Assembly: GCF_965137005.1 (NCBI RefSeq)
Contig: NZ_CBCRXM010000015.1
Span: forward strand, 23,802-87,801
DNA: 64,000 nucleotides
Source of the DNA: Sphingomonas_O antarctica
GTDB lineage: Bacteria; Pseudomonadota; Alphaproteobacteria; Sphingomonadales; Sphingomonadaceae
Direction of reading: 5' to 3'
Below, piece by piece: positions 16,426 through 25,469 of the stretch. The notes under the pieces are model-generated. The model saw only the letters and a program-made list of their open reading frames with translations. It ran no database searches and was not told the DNA's origin. The translations under genes and the position numbers were made by a program. Position 1 is the first letter of the stretch; each line of letters begins with the position of its first letter.

Positions 16426-16916
16426 GAAGCCACCGGCGTGACTTGGACGTAGACGACCACCCAGCGCCCGCAGCGACGGACGAAGGTGTCGGCGAAGCGG
16501 AAATGCTCGCGGAAGGGCTTTCCAGCGGCCGTCCCGCTAATAACGCCGTCCGCGGAGATAAGCGCGGCGTCGCGCCCGAGCGAGATGACGCGCCGGTCGC
16601 TTATGACGAAGGGATTGAGACGCTGAGAGCTGTCGGTAAAGTTTGCAATGAACGCGCGACGGTCTGCCGGCCGGCCGGAACCGCGGATGTAAACGAGGTC
16701 CCGAGCCAGGAAGCGCTCCAGTAGAGACACATTGCCATGGAACTGCGCATCGTCGAAGGCTTGTGATGCCGCATCTATGTCCACCGCCACATCCTGACTC
16801 TTCCGACAGACTTCCTGGGACGCATGCGCGGGAGCTTGTAGCCCAACCAGAGTGATGACGGCGGCGACCCCGACAATAAAGGCGCGCAGGCCGACCTGTT
16901 CGTGATCTGCGGTCAC
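16422..16916 (-). CDS. secreted NTF2/SnoaL-like protein
   Basis: 164-aa protein with a signal peptide (hydrophobic AFIVGVAAVITLVGLQ, cleavage after PAHA) followed by an NTF2-like alpha+beta cone domain: DDAQFHGNVSLLERFLARD, then RRAFIANF and the C-terminal strand pair GRWVVVYVQVTPVA. Members of this fold bind small hydrophobic ligands or act as lyases; no catalytic residues are assignable. The GTG at 16916 was chosen because it places the signal peptide at the N-terminus; the frame is open for 36 codons further upstream, but these lack a plausible start. It overlaps the phosphatase start. Confidence 0.7.
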   Translation of the reverse strand: MTADHEQVGLRAFIVGVAAVITLVGLQAPAHASQEVCRKSQDVAVDIDAASQAFDDAQFHGNVSLLERFLARDLVYIRGSGRPADRRAFIANFTDSSQRLNPFVISDRRVISLGRDAALISADGVISGTAAGKPFREHFRFADTFVRRCGRWVVVYVQVTPVAS

Positions 16917-17013
16917 GATGACGAGCTTGAACGCTGGGAGTAGATCGCACGCCAGGCTCCGCCCTCGTAAACGAAGTCGTCCTTCAGCGGCGCGATAAAC
17001 GCCGAAATCGGCG

Positions 17014-17430
17014 TCAACTTGCATCTCCGAGCGTGACGAAGTCTCCGTCGATAGCTGGTGATGCTGCCGCTACGGTCGGCAGGGCTGGATCGAAGAAAAA
17101 CCGCTCCTCGGCGATCCGGTCGCCCCGCCACCGCTGAAGCGCGACCTCCTCCATCCTCCGGGTGGTACCCGCCGGGTCGATAATATCGAAAGTCCAATGG
17201 ATCGCGACATCGTCACCATCGTGCAAAACACGAGTGGGCGGATGCGATCGGATGTCAAATGCGCTTAGCATTCGCTTCTCGATCGCGATCAGCGTCGATA
17301 AGCCCCGCCTGTCGGGACCGTTGTTCTCGCGCGTAATTGCGTCCTCGTGGTAGTAATCGCGTAGGGCGTCCACGAATTGGCCCGTGACGACTGTATCTAC
17401 AAATGAATTCAGCCTCTCACGCGTCGGCAT
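17014..17430 (-). CDS. SnoaL/NTF2-like protein
   Basis: 138-aa cytoplasmic SnoaL-like protein. Recognisable features are the helix LNSFVDTVVTGQFVDALRDY, the acidic YHEDAITREN segment, and strands VAIHWTFDIID and ALQRWRGDRIAEERFFFDP, which together describe the cone-shaped pocket of the fold. The start ATG at 17430 has a GAAAGGAAT ribosome site; the open frame begins 8 codons earlier but without a site. The 100 bases between it and the next gene contain, in another frame, a short stretch (PLKDDFVYEGGAWRAIYSQ) that resembles the end of another NTF2-like protein and may be a gene remnant. Confidence 0.75.
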   Translation of the reverse strand: MPTRERLNSFVDTVVTGQFVDALRDYYHEDAITRENNGPDRRGLSTLIAIEKRMLSAFDIRSHPPTRVLHDGDDVAIHWTFDIIDPAGTTRRMEEVALQRWRGDRIAEERFFFDPALPTVAAASPAIDGDFVTLGDAS

Positions 17431-17630
17431 CGGACATTCCTTTCCAAACGTCATTACGCAGTCGCGAGCGTTCGTCGGTGCGATCAGGAGCGTTGTCGAC
17501 CCAAAAAGGCGAATTCGCTTCTGCCAAACAGTTTGAGATGGCTTCCTAATCTAACATTGTATGTATCCAGTTGCATCGCAGCTCGAAGAGCCTTTTGAAC
17601 GGCACCGTGAAGGTAGCCGCTCGCCACCGC

Positions 17631-17999
17631 TCAGCTGTTACCGTCGGAGTCTGCGATTGCGCGAATTTCAATGATGCTGGGCCCCTGCATCGGATTTGGG
17701 CAGCGCTTAACCCAGGCTATGGCGTCGTCCATGTCCTTGACATCCCAAAGCCAAAACCCCGCGACCAGTTCGCTAGGGTTGGCGAAAGGGCCATCGCTGA
17801 CGGTGCGATCAGAGCCATCGAACAAGACCCGTTTGCCCGATGCTGAGCTCTTCAGCCCTTCGGCCATTACCAAAATGCCAGCATCACGCAGCTCATCGTT
17901 GAACCTGTCCATCGCCGCCATCATCTTGCTCGTTTCCGGCTCCGGAAAAATACCACTCTCACTTTCAAGCGTTGCCTTTACGAATACTATTACACGCAT
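17631..17999 (-). CDS. YciI-like protein (DGPF type), copy 1
   Basis: 122-aa ferredoxin-like-fold protein of the YciI/YCII-related family with the DGPF signature (SDGPFANPSELVAGFWLWDV, residues 68-87) and the C-terminal WVKRCPNPMQGPSIIEIR. It is very similar to a second copy at 40226-40585, including the whole block ELVAGFWLWDV. Such proteins are small and of uncertain enzymology; in actinobacteria and proteobacteria they often accompany ECF sigma factors or stress genes. A CGGAGAG site precedes the ATG. Neighbouring genes on the same strand are a DoxX-like membrane protein upstream and NTF2-like proteins downstream. Confidence 0.85.
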   Translation of the reverse strand: MRVIVFVKATLESESGIFPEPETSKMMAAMDRFNDELRDAGILVMAEGLKSSASGKRVLFDGSDRTVSDGPFANPSELVAGFWLWDVKDMDDAIAWVKRCPNPMQGPSIIEIRAIADSDGNS

Positions 18000-18077
18000 T
18001 GCTACTCTCCGGATGTTGGCCTTGTTGTCCGTGGAGTCCGACCAAGTTGCTCGAACGGACTCTTTCCATCTGAACGG

Positions 18078-18323
18078 TTACCTTGGAACCACAGCGTTCG
18101 GGTCTGGATCGTTATTTAGCGCGTTGAGCGTCCCGGGCATCACGATCCGAGACGTCTCATCAAATGCGCGCGCCTCGATCACGCGCCATTCGCGCACGGT
18201 ATGGCAAACGCGCCGTTTCTGCACCAAGCTGCCGATAACGTCCTCCTGGACGCAGCGGACAGCCGCCCCAGGATCGCCCGCCGCGGGTGCGATGCTAGTT
18301 AAAGCTAAAACAAATGAAATCAT
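18078..18323 (-). CDS. small secreted protein
   Basis: 81-aa protein with a short signal peptide (MISFVLALTSIAPAAG) and a mature part of about 65 residues with two Cys (in AVRCVQED and RRVCHTVRE) that could form a disulfide in the periplasm. The TTGGAGTGACGC ribosome site directly ahead of the ATG supports translation. The function is unknown. It lies in the same orientation between the YciI-like and DoxX-like genes. Confidence 0.6.
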   Translation of the reverse strand: MISFVLALTSIAPAAGDPGAAVRCVQEDVIGSLVQKRRVCHTVREWRVIEARAFDETSRIVMPGTLNALNNDPDPNAVVPR

Positions 18324-18515
18324 GCGTCACTCCAAATAGATTGCGGCCGAATGGCGAGAATCTGAAGATTGTGCATTTCTTAAATCGTGATCGGCGCCAC
18401 CAACATTCCAAAATCGCGCCAGAAAATGACGCAACAATCGGGTTATGACTGCAGCCAAAGTCCCCGGCACTAGGGTGGCGAGCCCAAAACCCTTCATGCT
18501 CACAGCAGCCGCATA

Positions 18516-19295
18516 TCAGTGACGCGCAATACTATCGCCCGCATAGCGCATCATCGCAGACGCGCCACTGATCGACAGCGCAATGAATAGCATGACCCAT
18601 TCTGCATGAACCGTCGGTGCTGCAACCACACGAGGGAGGTGAAGCAAAACAACAAATGATCCGCACATGGCGGCAAGCAAGGTCGCCGCAAGTCTTGCCT
18701 TAATCCCAGAAACTAGAGCTAGCCCGGCCAGCACATGGCCCGCGCCGGTGGCGTAGGCCCATGCCAGCGGTGCCGGCAGCCAACCAGGCACCATCGCGGC
18801 AGTAAACGACGGATAGACGAAGTGGCTCAAACCGAAGATCAGCGCACAACCGCCAACAAACATTCTCGTGTAACTTGCCAGCCGATCTCGGCTTGTGAAC
18901 GTAGCGACGATCATTATAGCGCCTGCGGCGATCACGCCGATTTCCGCGAGCCCGAGCCAAGCAACAAGGCTGGAGGGCTCGCGCACAACCCGCGGGAGCA
19001 TCAAGACAACCCACCAACCGACGTCAAATGTCGCCGCAACAGCCGCTGCAACGAGCGTAAGACGAGGGACGAGAAGGACGAGACCCGTGGTACACATCCC
19101 CACACCGATTATCACCGCTACGGCTGCCCGCATTGGAAAAATTGCTGGCACAGGCTGCCATTGCAGGGCGAAGTCCCTGAACATAATGCCGGTCAGTCCC
19201 AAGCCAATCGCACCAAGGGCATAAATCCAAACCTCGGGCGAATTATTAGGTCGCTCGGCCTCACCCGGCAAAGCTTCTGAAGCTACTCCGCTCAA
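18516..19295 (-). CDS. DoxX-like membrane protein, copy 1
   Basis: 259-aa polytopic membrane protein with seven to eight hydrophobic helices. Diagnostic blocks are FRDFALQWQPVP near residue 40, LGLAEIGVIAAGA, FGLSHFVYPSFTAAMVP and the DoxX-like WAYATGAGHVLAGLALVSGI, followed by AAMCGSFVVLLHLPRV. The second copy at 40657-41472 shares all of these blocks. The family links to thiosulfate:quinone or redox-stress membrane complexes, but the activity of this subgroup is unknown. The TTG at 19295 overlaps the AraC gene stop (TTGA) and has GAGGAT upstream, so it is coupled to the regulator. Confidence 0.75.
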   Translation of the reverse strand: MSGVASEALPGEAERPNNSPEVWIYALGAIGLGLTGIMFRDFALQWQPVPAIFPMRAAVAVIIGVGMCTTGLVLLVPRLTLVAAAVAATFDVGWWVVLMLPRVVREPSSLVAWLGLAEIGVIAAGAIMIVATFTSRDRLASYTRMFVGGCALIFGLSHFVYPSFTAAMVPGWLPAPLAWAYATGAGHVLAGLALVSGIKARLAATLLAAMCGSFVVLLHLPRVVAAPTVHAEWVMLFIALSISGASAMMRYAGDSIARH

Positions 19296-20317
19296 ATCGA
19301 AATCCTCATTGATCGATCAGCAACGGGACGGCACGGCGTTAGCCGCGGGCCGCCTCTAGCCGCGCTTAACGGACGTGCCTTCCAAGATGCCGGCTTCGCA
19401 TGAAGGGAGCCTCGGAATACATCACGTATGTACGAAGGCGTTTTCTTAAATGTTGCTAAAAACACTGAAGAGTAATGGCTATGACTCGAGAAACCAACAT
19501 TTAGTGCGAGGGCCGTCAGATCATCGCAGTCACGAATATGGTTTAGCGATGCTGCAAGGCGCAACCGCCTCATATACTTATACAGCGGCTCGCCCTCGCA
19601 CTTCGTGAATACTTGACTAAGGTAAATGGCGTTCAGGCCAACGGCGTCTGCAACTTCTTGCAGTGTAATCTTCCTGCCGCTGTTCCAATGTAGGAATTCC
19701 TTGGTCCGCGAAATCACACGCCGATTAGCAGAAGTGTCACTGCGCACAGGACCGACCGCTGCAACGGCCGCCTGCAGGATCTGCAGGACTGCGTCATCGA
19801 TTTCTAATGGAGTTGCGCCTGCGAGTGCATCGAAGACAGCGGCGCGGCTCATCAACTGAACGCTTGGACTGGCCGGCCATGCTGCGCTCTTTCCAAGGAT
19901 CTGCCGTCCACGATGGATTCGGTCCGCTTTGACCAGCGCTTCCACAGTTTCGGCACTTGGAGTGATCGCTATCGAAACATCCCCTGACACAGGGTGCGAG
20001 GTTGCATAGCTTTCGCGGCCCGCGAAAAACAACACGCGATTGGCATCGGCAAATATCTGTTCGGTTGGCCGATGCCATATGTATGAGCCGGTCAACGGGA
20101 CGACAAAATGAGCCGGCTCGATATAGCCGGTCGGGCTGAGCTCCCGATCGGCGCGGGCGCAGCGTGCCAGCGCCAATTCCGCAACTGAGCCTTTGTTGAG
20201 TGTGATCAAATCGCTGTCGACCGACGGTAGCGCGAGCGAAATATTTGCGCCGGACAAGAGATCTTTATCTGCCCCCGATGCGCCGCGATCGGCCGGTAAA
20301 TGCGACTGTTTGTTCAT
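19292..20317 (-). CDS. AraC-family transcriptional regulator
   Basis: 341-aa regulator. The C-terminal double helix-turn-helix spans about residues 205-300: ITLQEVADAVGLNAIYLSQVF, then CDDLTALALNVGFSSHSHYSSVF, ending KKTPSYIRDVFR. The N-terminal 190 residues resemble the AraC-binding-like domain of the AraC/XylS-type regulators (PAHFVVPLTGSYIWHR, VLFFAGRESYATSHP). The ATG at 20317 was chosen; the open frame continues upstream for 83 codons of non-regulator character. Since the DoxX-like gene is translationally coupled to it, the likely target is its own operon. It diverges from the TetR gene across 167 bases. Confidence 0.85.
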   Translation of the reverse strand: MNKQSHLPADRGASGADKDLLSGANISLALPSVDSDLITLNKGSVAELALARCARADRELSPTGYIEPAHFVVPLTGSYIWHRPTEQIFADANRVLFFAGRESYATSHPVSGDVSIAITPSAETVEALVKADRIHRGRQILGKSAAWPASPSVQLMSRAAVFDALAGATPLEIDDAVLQILQAAVAAVGPVRSDTSANRRVISRTKEFLHWNSGRKITLQEVADAVGLNAIYLSQVFTKCEGEPLYKYMRRLRLAASLNHIRDCDDLTALALNVGFSSHSHYSSVFLATFKKTPSYIRDVFRGSLHAKPASWKARPLSAARGGPRLTPCRPVADRSMRISI

Positions 20318-20484
20318 AGGTGACCTACCACGCTTCCGACATAGATCTTTGAGGATGTGCTGGCTGTCAAAAAGCCAAGGCTTTACAAAATTCCTTCGAT
20401 TTCTGCAGTAAATATTCCATTCTGAAAAAATTATCCTTGGTTTGCTGAAAGTCAGAAGCAGCGGTCCGGTTGTAAGTCGCCGGG
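20318..20484. promoter_or_regulatory. divergent promoter region araC-type/tetR-type
   Basis: AT-richer than the surroundings, this 167-base stretch lies between two divergent regulator genes and should hold both promoters. It contains AAAATTCCTTCG and TAAATATTCCATTC runs but no clean palindrome that I can defend as an operator. Confidence 0.4.
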
Positions 20485-21108
20485 ATGAGCACTGTCGCGC
20501 ACCAAGCCTTGAGATCTCATGCGCGAGAGCCGCATTTAATCGAAGCGGCACGCGCCCTATTCGCAAAGCACCCTATCGAACGGGTGACTTTGAACATGCT
20601 CGGTTTGGCCGCAGGGATCGAACGAACGTGGGTCCATCGGTGGGGTTCGCGTGAAGACCTGTACCGACGTGCCTCGCGGATTTGGCTGTCTGCCCTTGAT
20701 GAGGCGCTCGCCTGCGACGTTCGTATTGATAATGGCGTGATACGCTATCTTGCCGATCAGGCATCGGCTCTCGTCAAGCATTTCGAGCGCGAAACGTATC
20801 GTGACCTGATGCTGGTCTTGGTGCGAGATGGCGAATCAGTTCCTTGGTTGGTCGAGGCCTATACGTTGCGCGTCGAGCGATTGGTGGCTCAAGTTGAACT
20901 GAGGATTGGGGCAGCTTCGCGGCGATTGGGCGCAAATGTTGGCGCCCCTCGCGACGCCATACGTCACTTCATTCGCGAACTCGAATTACAGTTTGCTGTT
21001 CGCTCGATGACACCTGGGGCACCAACTAACCTTCGCGACCCGTCGGCGCTTCTAAAGCGAGCATGCAGCGATCTAAACGCCACTCTTGTTGTGTTTGAAA
21101 CAACCTAG
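20485..21108 (+). CDS. TetR-family regulator
   Basis: 207-aa regulator with an N-terminal TetR-type helix-turn-helix (about residues 15-60): HLIEAARALFAKHPIERVTL, then LGLAAGIERTWVHRWGSREDLY. The C-terminal two-thirds is helical, ends with a likely dimerisation helix, and would bind an unknown ligand. The gene ends 172 bases before the TonB receptor on the same strand. An inverted repeat TGTGAC-N6-GTCACA in that gap is a candidate target for this or another regulator. Confidence 0.85.
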   Translation: MSTVAHQALRSHAREPHLIEAARALFAKHPIERVTLNMLGLAAGIERTWVHRWGSREDLYRRASRIWLSALDEALACDVRIDNGVIRYLADQASALVKHFERETYRDLMLVLVRDGESVPWLVEAYTLRVERLVAQVELRIGAASRRLGANVGAPRDAIRHFIRELELQFAVRSMTPGAPTNLRDPSALLKRACSDLNATLVVFETT

Positions 21109-21141
21109 CGGCTTCCTAAACTCCCAAAAGCGCCATCGTGT

Positions 21142-21159
21142 TGTGACTAAAACGTCACA
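21142..21159. promoter_or_regulatory. inverted repeat TGTGAC-N6-GTCACA
   Basis: A perfect 6-bp inverted repeat with a 6-base spacer (half-sites 21142-21147 and 21154-21159). It lies 34 bases after the TetR stop and about 120 bases before the first TonB receptor start, in the expected promoter zone. It has the form of a CRP/FNR-like or TetR-like operator; which protein binds it is not shown by the sequence. Confidence 0.5.
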
Positions 21160-21235
21160 CCGTGATCTAGAAAAGCGGCGGAGGCGAGCTAAGCTTGGTA
21201 TCCTGACAGCACGTATTTTTGAGAATTCATAATCA

Positions 21236-21273
21236 GCCCCTTCCGAGCGACATCGCTCTGCAATTTAAGGGGC
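21236..21273 (+). promoter_or_regulatory. leader hairpin overlapping the receptor ribosome site
   Basis: GCCCCTT at 21236-21242 can pair with AAGGGGC at 21267-21273, and GAGCG at 21245-21249 with CGCTC at 21254-21258 inside it. AAGGGG is the ribosome binding site for the ATG at 21281 (7 bases downstream), so the outer stem would sequester it. This is a candidate translational switch in the 5' leader; it is read directly from base pairing and has not been matched to a known riboswitch. Confidence 0.5.
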
Positions 21274-21280
21274 CGGCTTT

Positions 21281-24200
21281 ATGAAACTCACCCTGCGCAA
21301 TGCGCTACTTGCTTCAACTATTTTCGCAGGATTGGTCCCGAGCGCCGCCTATGCGCAGACGAATGCCGAAGGTAACGCCACGGCGGCCAGCCCGACGGCC
21401 GATGCCGCCGCGACCGCCGACGAAGGCCAGACCATCGTCGTGACCGGCTCGCTGCTGTCGAACCCCAATCTGGCGCAGACGCAGCCGGTGAACGTGACGA
21501 CGGCTGAGACGATCAACCTTCGTCAGAACAACGTGGCAGAAGAAGTCCTGCGCGACATTCCGGGCATCGTTCCCGACGTCGGCTCGGCCGTGAACAACGG
21601 CAACGGCGGCGCCTCGAACGTCAACCTTCGCGGCCTCGGCTCGAACCGCAACCTGGTTCTGATCGATGGCAACCGCATCGTTCCCTCCGACATTGTTGGC
21701 GTGTTCGACTTGAACAACATTCCGCTGGCGCTGGTCGAGCGCGTCGACGCGCTGACCGGTGGTGCTTCGACCACCTACGGTGCGGACGCCATCGCGGGCG
21801 TCGTCAACTTCGTGACCAAGAAGAACTTCTCGGGTCTCGAAGCGTCGATCGGTGAGCAGATCACCGAGCGCGGCGACGGCAACTATTTGCGCGCCGACGT
21901 CACCGTCGGTGCGAACTTCGACGACGGTCGCGGCAACGCGGTGTTCTCGATCGGCTATCAGGAGTCGGACCCAGTTTATCAGGGCGACCGCAACTTCTCG
22001 CGCGACTCGATCGACTCGTTCTCGGGTACGCTGGGTGGCTCGGGCACGGCAGTTCCGTCGCGCATCACCGGCACGCGTCCGCTCGTGAATGGTGTTCCGA
22101 GCACAATTCCAGAAGCAACCTTTGGCGGTTTCGACGCGCAGGGGAATCCGATCTATATCGACAACACGCCAACAAATGGCGGTCCCGGACGAGCCAATAA
22201 CGGCACCGTCTTCATCAACCCGACTGCAGGCACGACTGGCGCGGGTTCGCTGTTCAACTTCAATCCGTACAATGTGTTCCAAACGCCGTTTAAACGTTAC
22301 AACATGTACGGCGCGGCCAACTATCAGGTCTCGGACGCGATCGAAGTTTACACTCGCGGGCTCTTCTCGAAGAACCAGGTGTCGACGATCATCGCGCCGT
22401 CGGGTGCTTTCGGCATCGCGGCGAACATCAATCTCAATAACCCGTATCTGCCGGCTGGTTTGCGCTCGCAATTCTGCGCGTTCGACGTCAACCCGCGTCC
22501 GGACATCTACACTGCGCGTTTCACGCCGGCTGAATGCGCCGCTGCGGCGACGGCTACCGGTCCAGGCGACCCAACCTACCGTGTCGTCGGTGCAGGCGGC
22601 TTCGTTCCGTTCGACGTGAACAACGACGGTACTATTTCGGCTGGTGAAGGCTACAACCCCAACCCGCAATTTTCGCTCAGCCGTCGTGACGTAGAACTCG
22701 GGCCGCGCAAGAGTGACTTTGCCACCACGCTGTTCGACTATCGTCTCGGCTTCAAGGGCGCGATCACCAGCACGATCAACTGGGACGTCTCGGGCGGTTA
22801 CGGTGAATCCGAGAACCGTCAGCGCATCACGGGCTACACGCTAAATTCGCGTTTTCGCCAGGCGCTGCTCGCGAACAACACCACAACGTGTCAGGACACG
22901 ACCAACGCGTGCGTCCCCGTCAATGTGTTCGGACCGCAAGGTTCAATCACGACGGCGCAGAATACATTTTTGAACGCTGAATCCTCGACGTTCCTGAAGA
23001 CCACGCTGGCTCAGGCTCGTGCTGTTATCAGCGGCGACTTTGGTGTGGCGAGCCCGTTTGCTTCGGACGCGATCAGCTTCGCGGTTGGTGGTGAATATCG
23101 CAAATACACGGGCCAGCGCCGCTCAGACGCAACGTCGAAGAGCGGTGATTTGGGCGGTGCCGGCGGCGCGACCCCGGACGTCGATGGCTCGTACGACGTG
23201 TACGAAGCGATCGGCGAAGTGGCGATCCCGCTGGTGCAGGACAAGCCGTTCTTCAACAGCCTGTCGGTTGAAGGCGGCGTACGCTACTCGCACTACACCG
23301 TCGGCACGCCGACCCAGCCGAAGTTCAACACCACGACGTGGAAGGTCGGCGGTGCGTGGGAGCCGGTTCGCGACATCAAGTTCCGCGGCAACTATTCGCA
23401 TGCGGTTCGTGCGCCGAACATCGGTGAGTTATCATTGCCGCAATCGACGGGATTGGTCTCGCTCGGCACCGATCCTTGCGCCTCGCTTACTGCCGCTGGG
23501 GTGCGCACCTCGGCAGCGCCGACCGGCGCCCTCCAGGCGGTCTGTATCGCCCAGGGTGCGACGGCTGGTAACATTGGCTCCATTCAGGCGCCAACCGCTG
23601 GACAGGCCAACATTACGAGCGGCGGTAACCCGCTCCTGAAGCCTGAAAAGTCGGACAGCTACACCTTTGGTGTGGTGCTTCAGCCGAGCTTCCTGTCGGG
23701 CTTCAGCGCAACCGTCGATTACTATCACATCAAGGTGAAGGACGCGATCACGACGCCGACCACGGCTGACCTGATTCAGTCCTGCTTCGGTGGTGCGACG
23801 GCGGCCAACGGTGGTGCCGGCCTTCCGGCCGGGGCGGCTACCAACACGGCATGTACCCAAATCCGTCGTAACACGCTGACCGGCGGGCTCGATGGCGATC
23901 CGTCGATCAGCCCCGGCCTGTTTGGTGCGCTCACCAACCAGGGTCAGTTGAAGACCGACGGTATCGATGTGGCGTTGAACTATCGCACGCCGCTCGCCTT
24001 CATGGACTTCCTGTCGGAAGGCACGAAGCTGAACCTGAGCTTCACCGGGAACTACACCTTCTCGTCGAACTTCAAGGCGAACCAGAACAGCGCGACGTCG
24101 TATGATCGTGATTGCACCGGGCTCTACTCAACGAACTGCGGCGGCATTCAGCCGAAGTTCCAGTGGACCCAGCGTACCACGCTGACGTTCGGTGACGTCG

Positions 24201-24628
24201 ACGTGTCGCTCCAGTGGCGCCACATCTCGAAGGTTAAGTATGAAGGCACCGAGAGCGATTTCATCGCTCGTGGCTTTACCTTGAAAAACCACTGCCTGTT
24301 CCCGTACCTCAACGGTCCGACGAGCACGACCTGCCCGACCAATACGGCTTTGCTGAACACGCCGGTTGGATATCAGGGCTTTACAACTGGCAAGCAGTAC
24401 AACTTCAATTACATCAAGGCGTATGATTACTTTGATCTGTCGCTGCGTTTCGGCCTGACCAAGAACCTGGACGTGACCATGGTTGCCCAGAATCTGTTTG
24501 ACCGCCAACCCCCGTTGATCGGAGCGAATTTTGCTGGTTCGACCGCGTTCAACAGCGGCAACACCTTCCCGTCGACCTATGACTCGCTGGGCCGCAAGTA
24601 TTCGGTGGGTGCGCGCCTCAAGTTCTGA
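21281..24628 (+). CDS. TonB-dependent outer-membrane receptor, copy 1
   Basis: 1115-aa receptor. A signal peptide ends AAYAQ at residue 26. The TonB-box-like segment GQTIVVTGSLL at about 50-60 precedes the plug (VAEEVLRDIPGIVP, LRGLGSNRNLVLIDGNR). A large beta barrel follows, with repeated aromatic-alternating strands, and the end RKYSVGARLKF with the C-terminal Phe needed for barrel insertion. It would import a large substrate across the outer membrane using TonB energy; the substrate is unknown. It is intact and full length for this subclass. Large parts, especially the plug, are almost identical to the truncated copy at 27735-30704. The leader carries a hairpin that can mask the ribosome site. 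Confidence 0.93.
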   Translation: MKLTLRNALLASTIFAGLVPSAAYAQTNAEGNATAASPTADAAATADEGQTIVVTGSLLSNPNLAQTQPVNVTTAETINLRQNNVAEEVLRDIPGIVPDVGSAVNNGNGGASNVNLRGLGSNRNLVLIDGNRIVPSDIVGVFDLNNIPLALVERVDALTGGASTTYGADAIAGVVNFVTKKNFSGLEASIGEQITERGDGNYLRADVTVGANFDDGRGNAVFSIGYQESDPVYQGDRNFSRDSIDSFSGTLGGSGTAVPSRITGTRPLVNGVPSTIPEATFGGFDAQGNPIYIDNTPTNGGPGRANNGTVFINPTAGTTGAGSLFNFNPYNVFQTPFKRYNMYGAANYQVSDAIEVYTRGLFSKNQVSTIIAPSGAFGIAANINLNNPYLPAGLRSQFCAFDVNPRPDIYTARFTPAECAAAATATGPGDPTYRVVGAGGFVPFDVNNDGTISAGEGYNPNPQFSLSRRDVELGPRKSDFATTLFDYRLGFKGAITSTINWDVSGGYGESENRQRITGYTLNSRFRQALLANNTTTCQDTTNACVPVNVFGPQGSITTAQNTFLNAESSTFLKTTLAQARAVISGDFGVASPFASDAISFAVGGEYRKYTGQRRSDATSKSGDLGGAGGATPDVDGSYDVYEAIGEVAIPLVQDKPFFNSLSVEGGVRYSHYTVGTPTQPKFNTTTWKVGGAWEPVRDIKFRGNYSHAVRAPNIGELSLPQSTGLVSLGTDPCASLTAAGVRTSAAPTGALQAVCIAQGATAGNIGSIQAPTAGQANITSGGNPLLKPEKSDSYTFGVVLQPSFLSGFSATVDYYHIKVKDAITTPTTADLIQSCFGGATAANGGAGLPAGAATNTACTQIRRNTLTGGLDGDPSISPGLFGALTNQGQLKTDGIDVALNYRTPLAFMDFLSEGTKLNLSFTGNYTFSSNFKANQNSATSYDRDCTGLYSTNCGGIQPKFQWTQRTTLTFGDVDVSLQWRHISKVKYEGTESDFIARGFTLKNHCLFPYLNGPTSTTCPTNTALLNTPVGYQGFTTGKQYNFNYIKAYDYFDLSLRFGLTKNLDVTMVAQNLFDRQPPLIGANFAGSTAFNSGNTFPSTYDSLGRKYSVGARLKF

Positions 24629-24650
24629 TTGCGCAAATCAACTAAAAAAA

Positions 24651-24678
24651 GCGGGGCGGGTTTTGGGCCCGCCCCCGC
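24651..24678. terminator. GC-rich hairpin after receptor gene
   Basis: GCGGGGCGGG (24651-24660) pairs, with one bulge, with the CCCGCCCCCGC stretch ending at 24678. An A7 run directly precedes it at 24644-24650. Read on the minus strand the hairpin is followed by a U-run, so it could stop antisense transcription; on the plus strand it has no U-run but may still end the receptor transcript. Confidence 0.5.
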
Positions 24679-24806
24679 TCCCCGCATCGATACTTGGGTT
24701 TCCGCCGACCGATCGTGCCGGCTAACGTGAACGTCAACATAAGTAAAATCATCGAACCCAGTTCCAGTATCAAATACTGCTTTTAACTTTACGGATCAAA
24801 GCGGAT

Positions 24807-25202
24807 ATGGCGGTTGACGGTTTGAGCTGGCGCGAAATTGCGTTCGTCGCGGCTGGCACAATAACAATCATCACCGCCTGCATCCACGGATCGCTTCTCG
24901 ATCCCCTGATCATCCGGCCGATTCAACGATCAAGACCGCAGGGCATGCGAGGGTCTGCTTGGGCCCTTGTACGCCCTATCATGCACGTAAGCACGATAGA
25001 CTGGTTCGTCGGCGGGCTGGCGCTTATCGCAACCGGCCTGCTCCTTGACAGCCGTGAGCGTGTTGCGGTGGGCGCACTAGTAAGCGCGCAGCTTCTCTAC
25101 GCCGCAGTGTGCAACGCATGGGCAACCCGTTTCCGTCATCCTGGTTGGGTACTTATGGCGACGGCAATCATACTCGTATTGAGTACGATGATCGCGGTTT
25201 AG
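24807..25202 (+). CDS. small membrane protein with HGSLL/HPGW motifs, copy 1
   Basis: 131-aa integral membrane protein with four predicted helices. It shares IHGSLL near residue 27 and the RHPGWVLM block near residue 113 with the protein at 43971-44354, and more distantly resembles the one at 41624-41995. The repeated spacing of these motifs defines a small family for which I know no function. The ATG at 24807 has only a weak upstream site. It follows the TonB receptor on the same strand after the hairpin. Confidence 0.7.
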   Translation: MAVDGLSWREIAFVAAGTITIITACIHGSLLDPLIIRPIQRSRPQGMRGSAWALVRPIMHVSTIDWFVGGLALIATGLLLDSRERVAVGALVSAQLLYAAVCNAWATRFRHPGWVLMATAIILVLSTMIAV

Positions 25203-25469
25203 ACCGTGCGGCCGAATTAGATGTGCCATGAGGCTCCGTTAGGTCAAGTGCGCCGTTTGTGTTCTCGGATGGACTGCAACGCTAAGTTCCATCCGGTTCA
25301 TACCGATCACACTGCGCTAAAAACCGAGCAAATTTCTCATCCCCCTGCGCGATTTAATCCGCGTAGATGGACGCGCCTGAGGTCAACTTTTGCGCTGACA
25401 AACCGGGTTTTTTGATCAGTCCGGAAGCGTCCCCTCGGCCTTTTGTTAGCGCATCTGAGATTGATGCGA
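25203..25469. other. intergenic stretch
   Basis: No gene can be supported in these 267 bases between converging genes. No clean terminator hairpin is visible. Confidence 0.4.

Noticed and set aside
21314..22669. 451-codon open frame on the minus strand inside the first TonB receptor
   Set aside because: It is antisense to a well-supported receptor, has Arg/Val-rich composition typical of a GC-rich shadow frame, and shows no domain or ribosome site.
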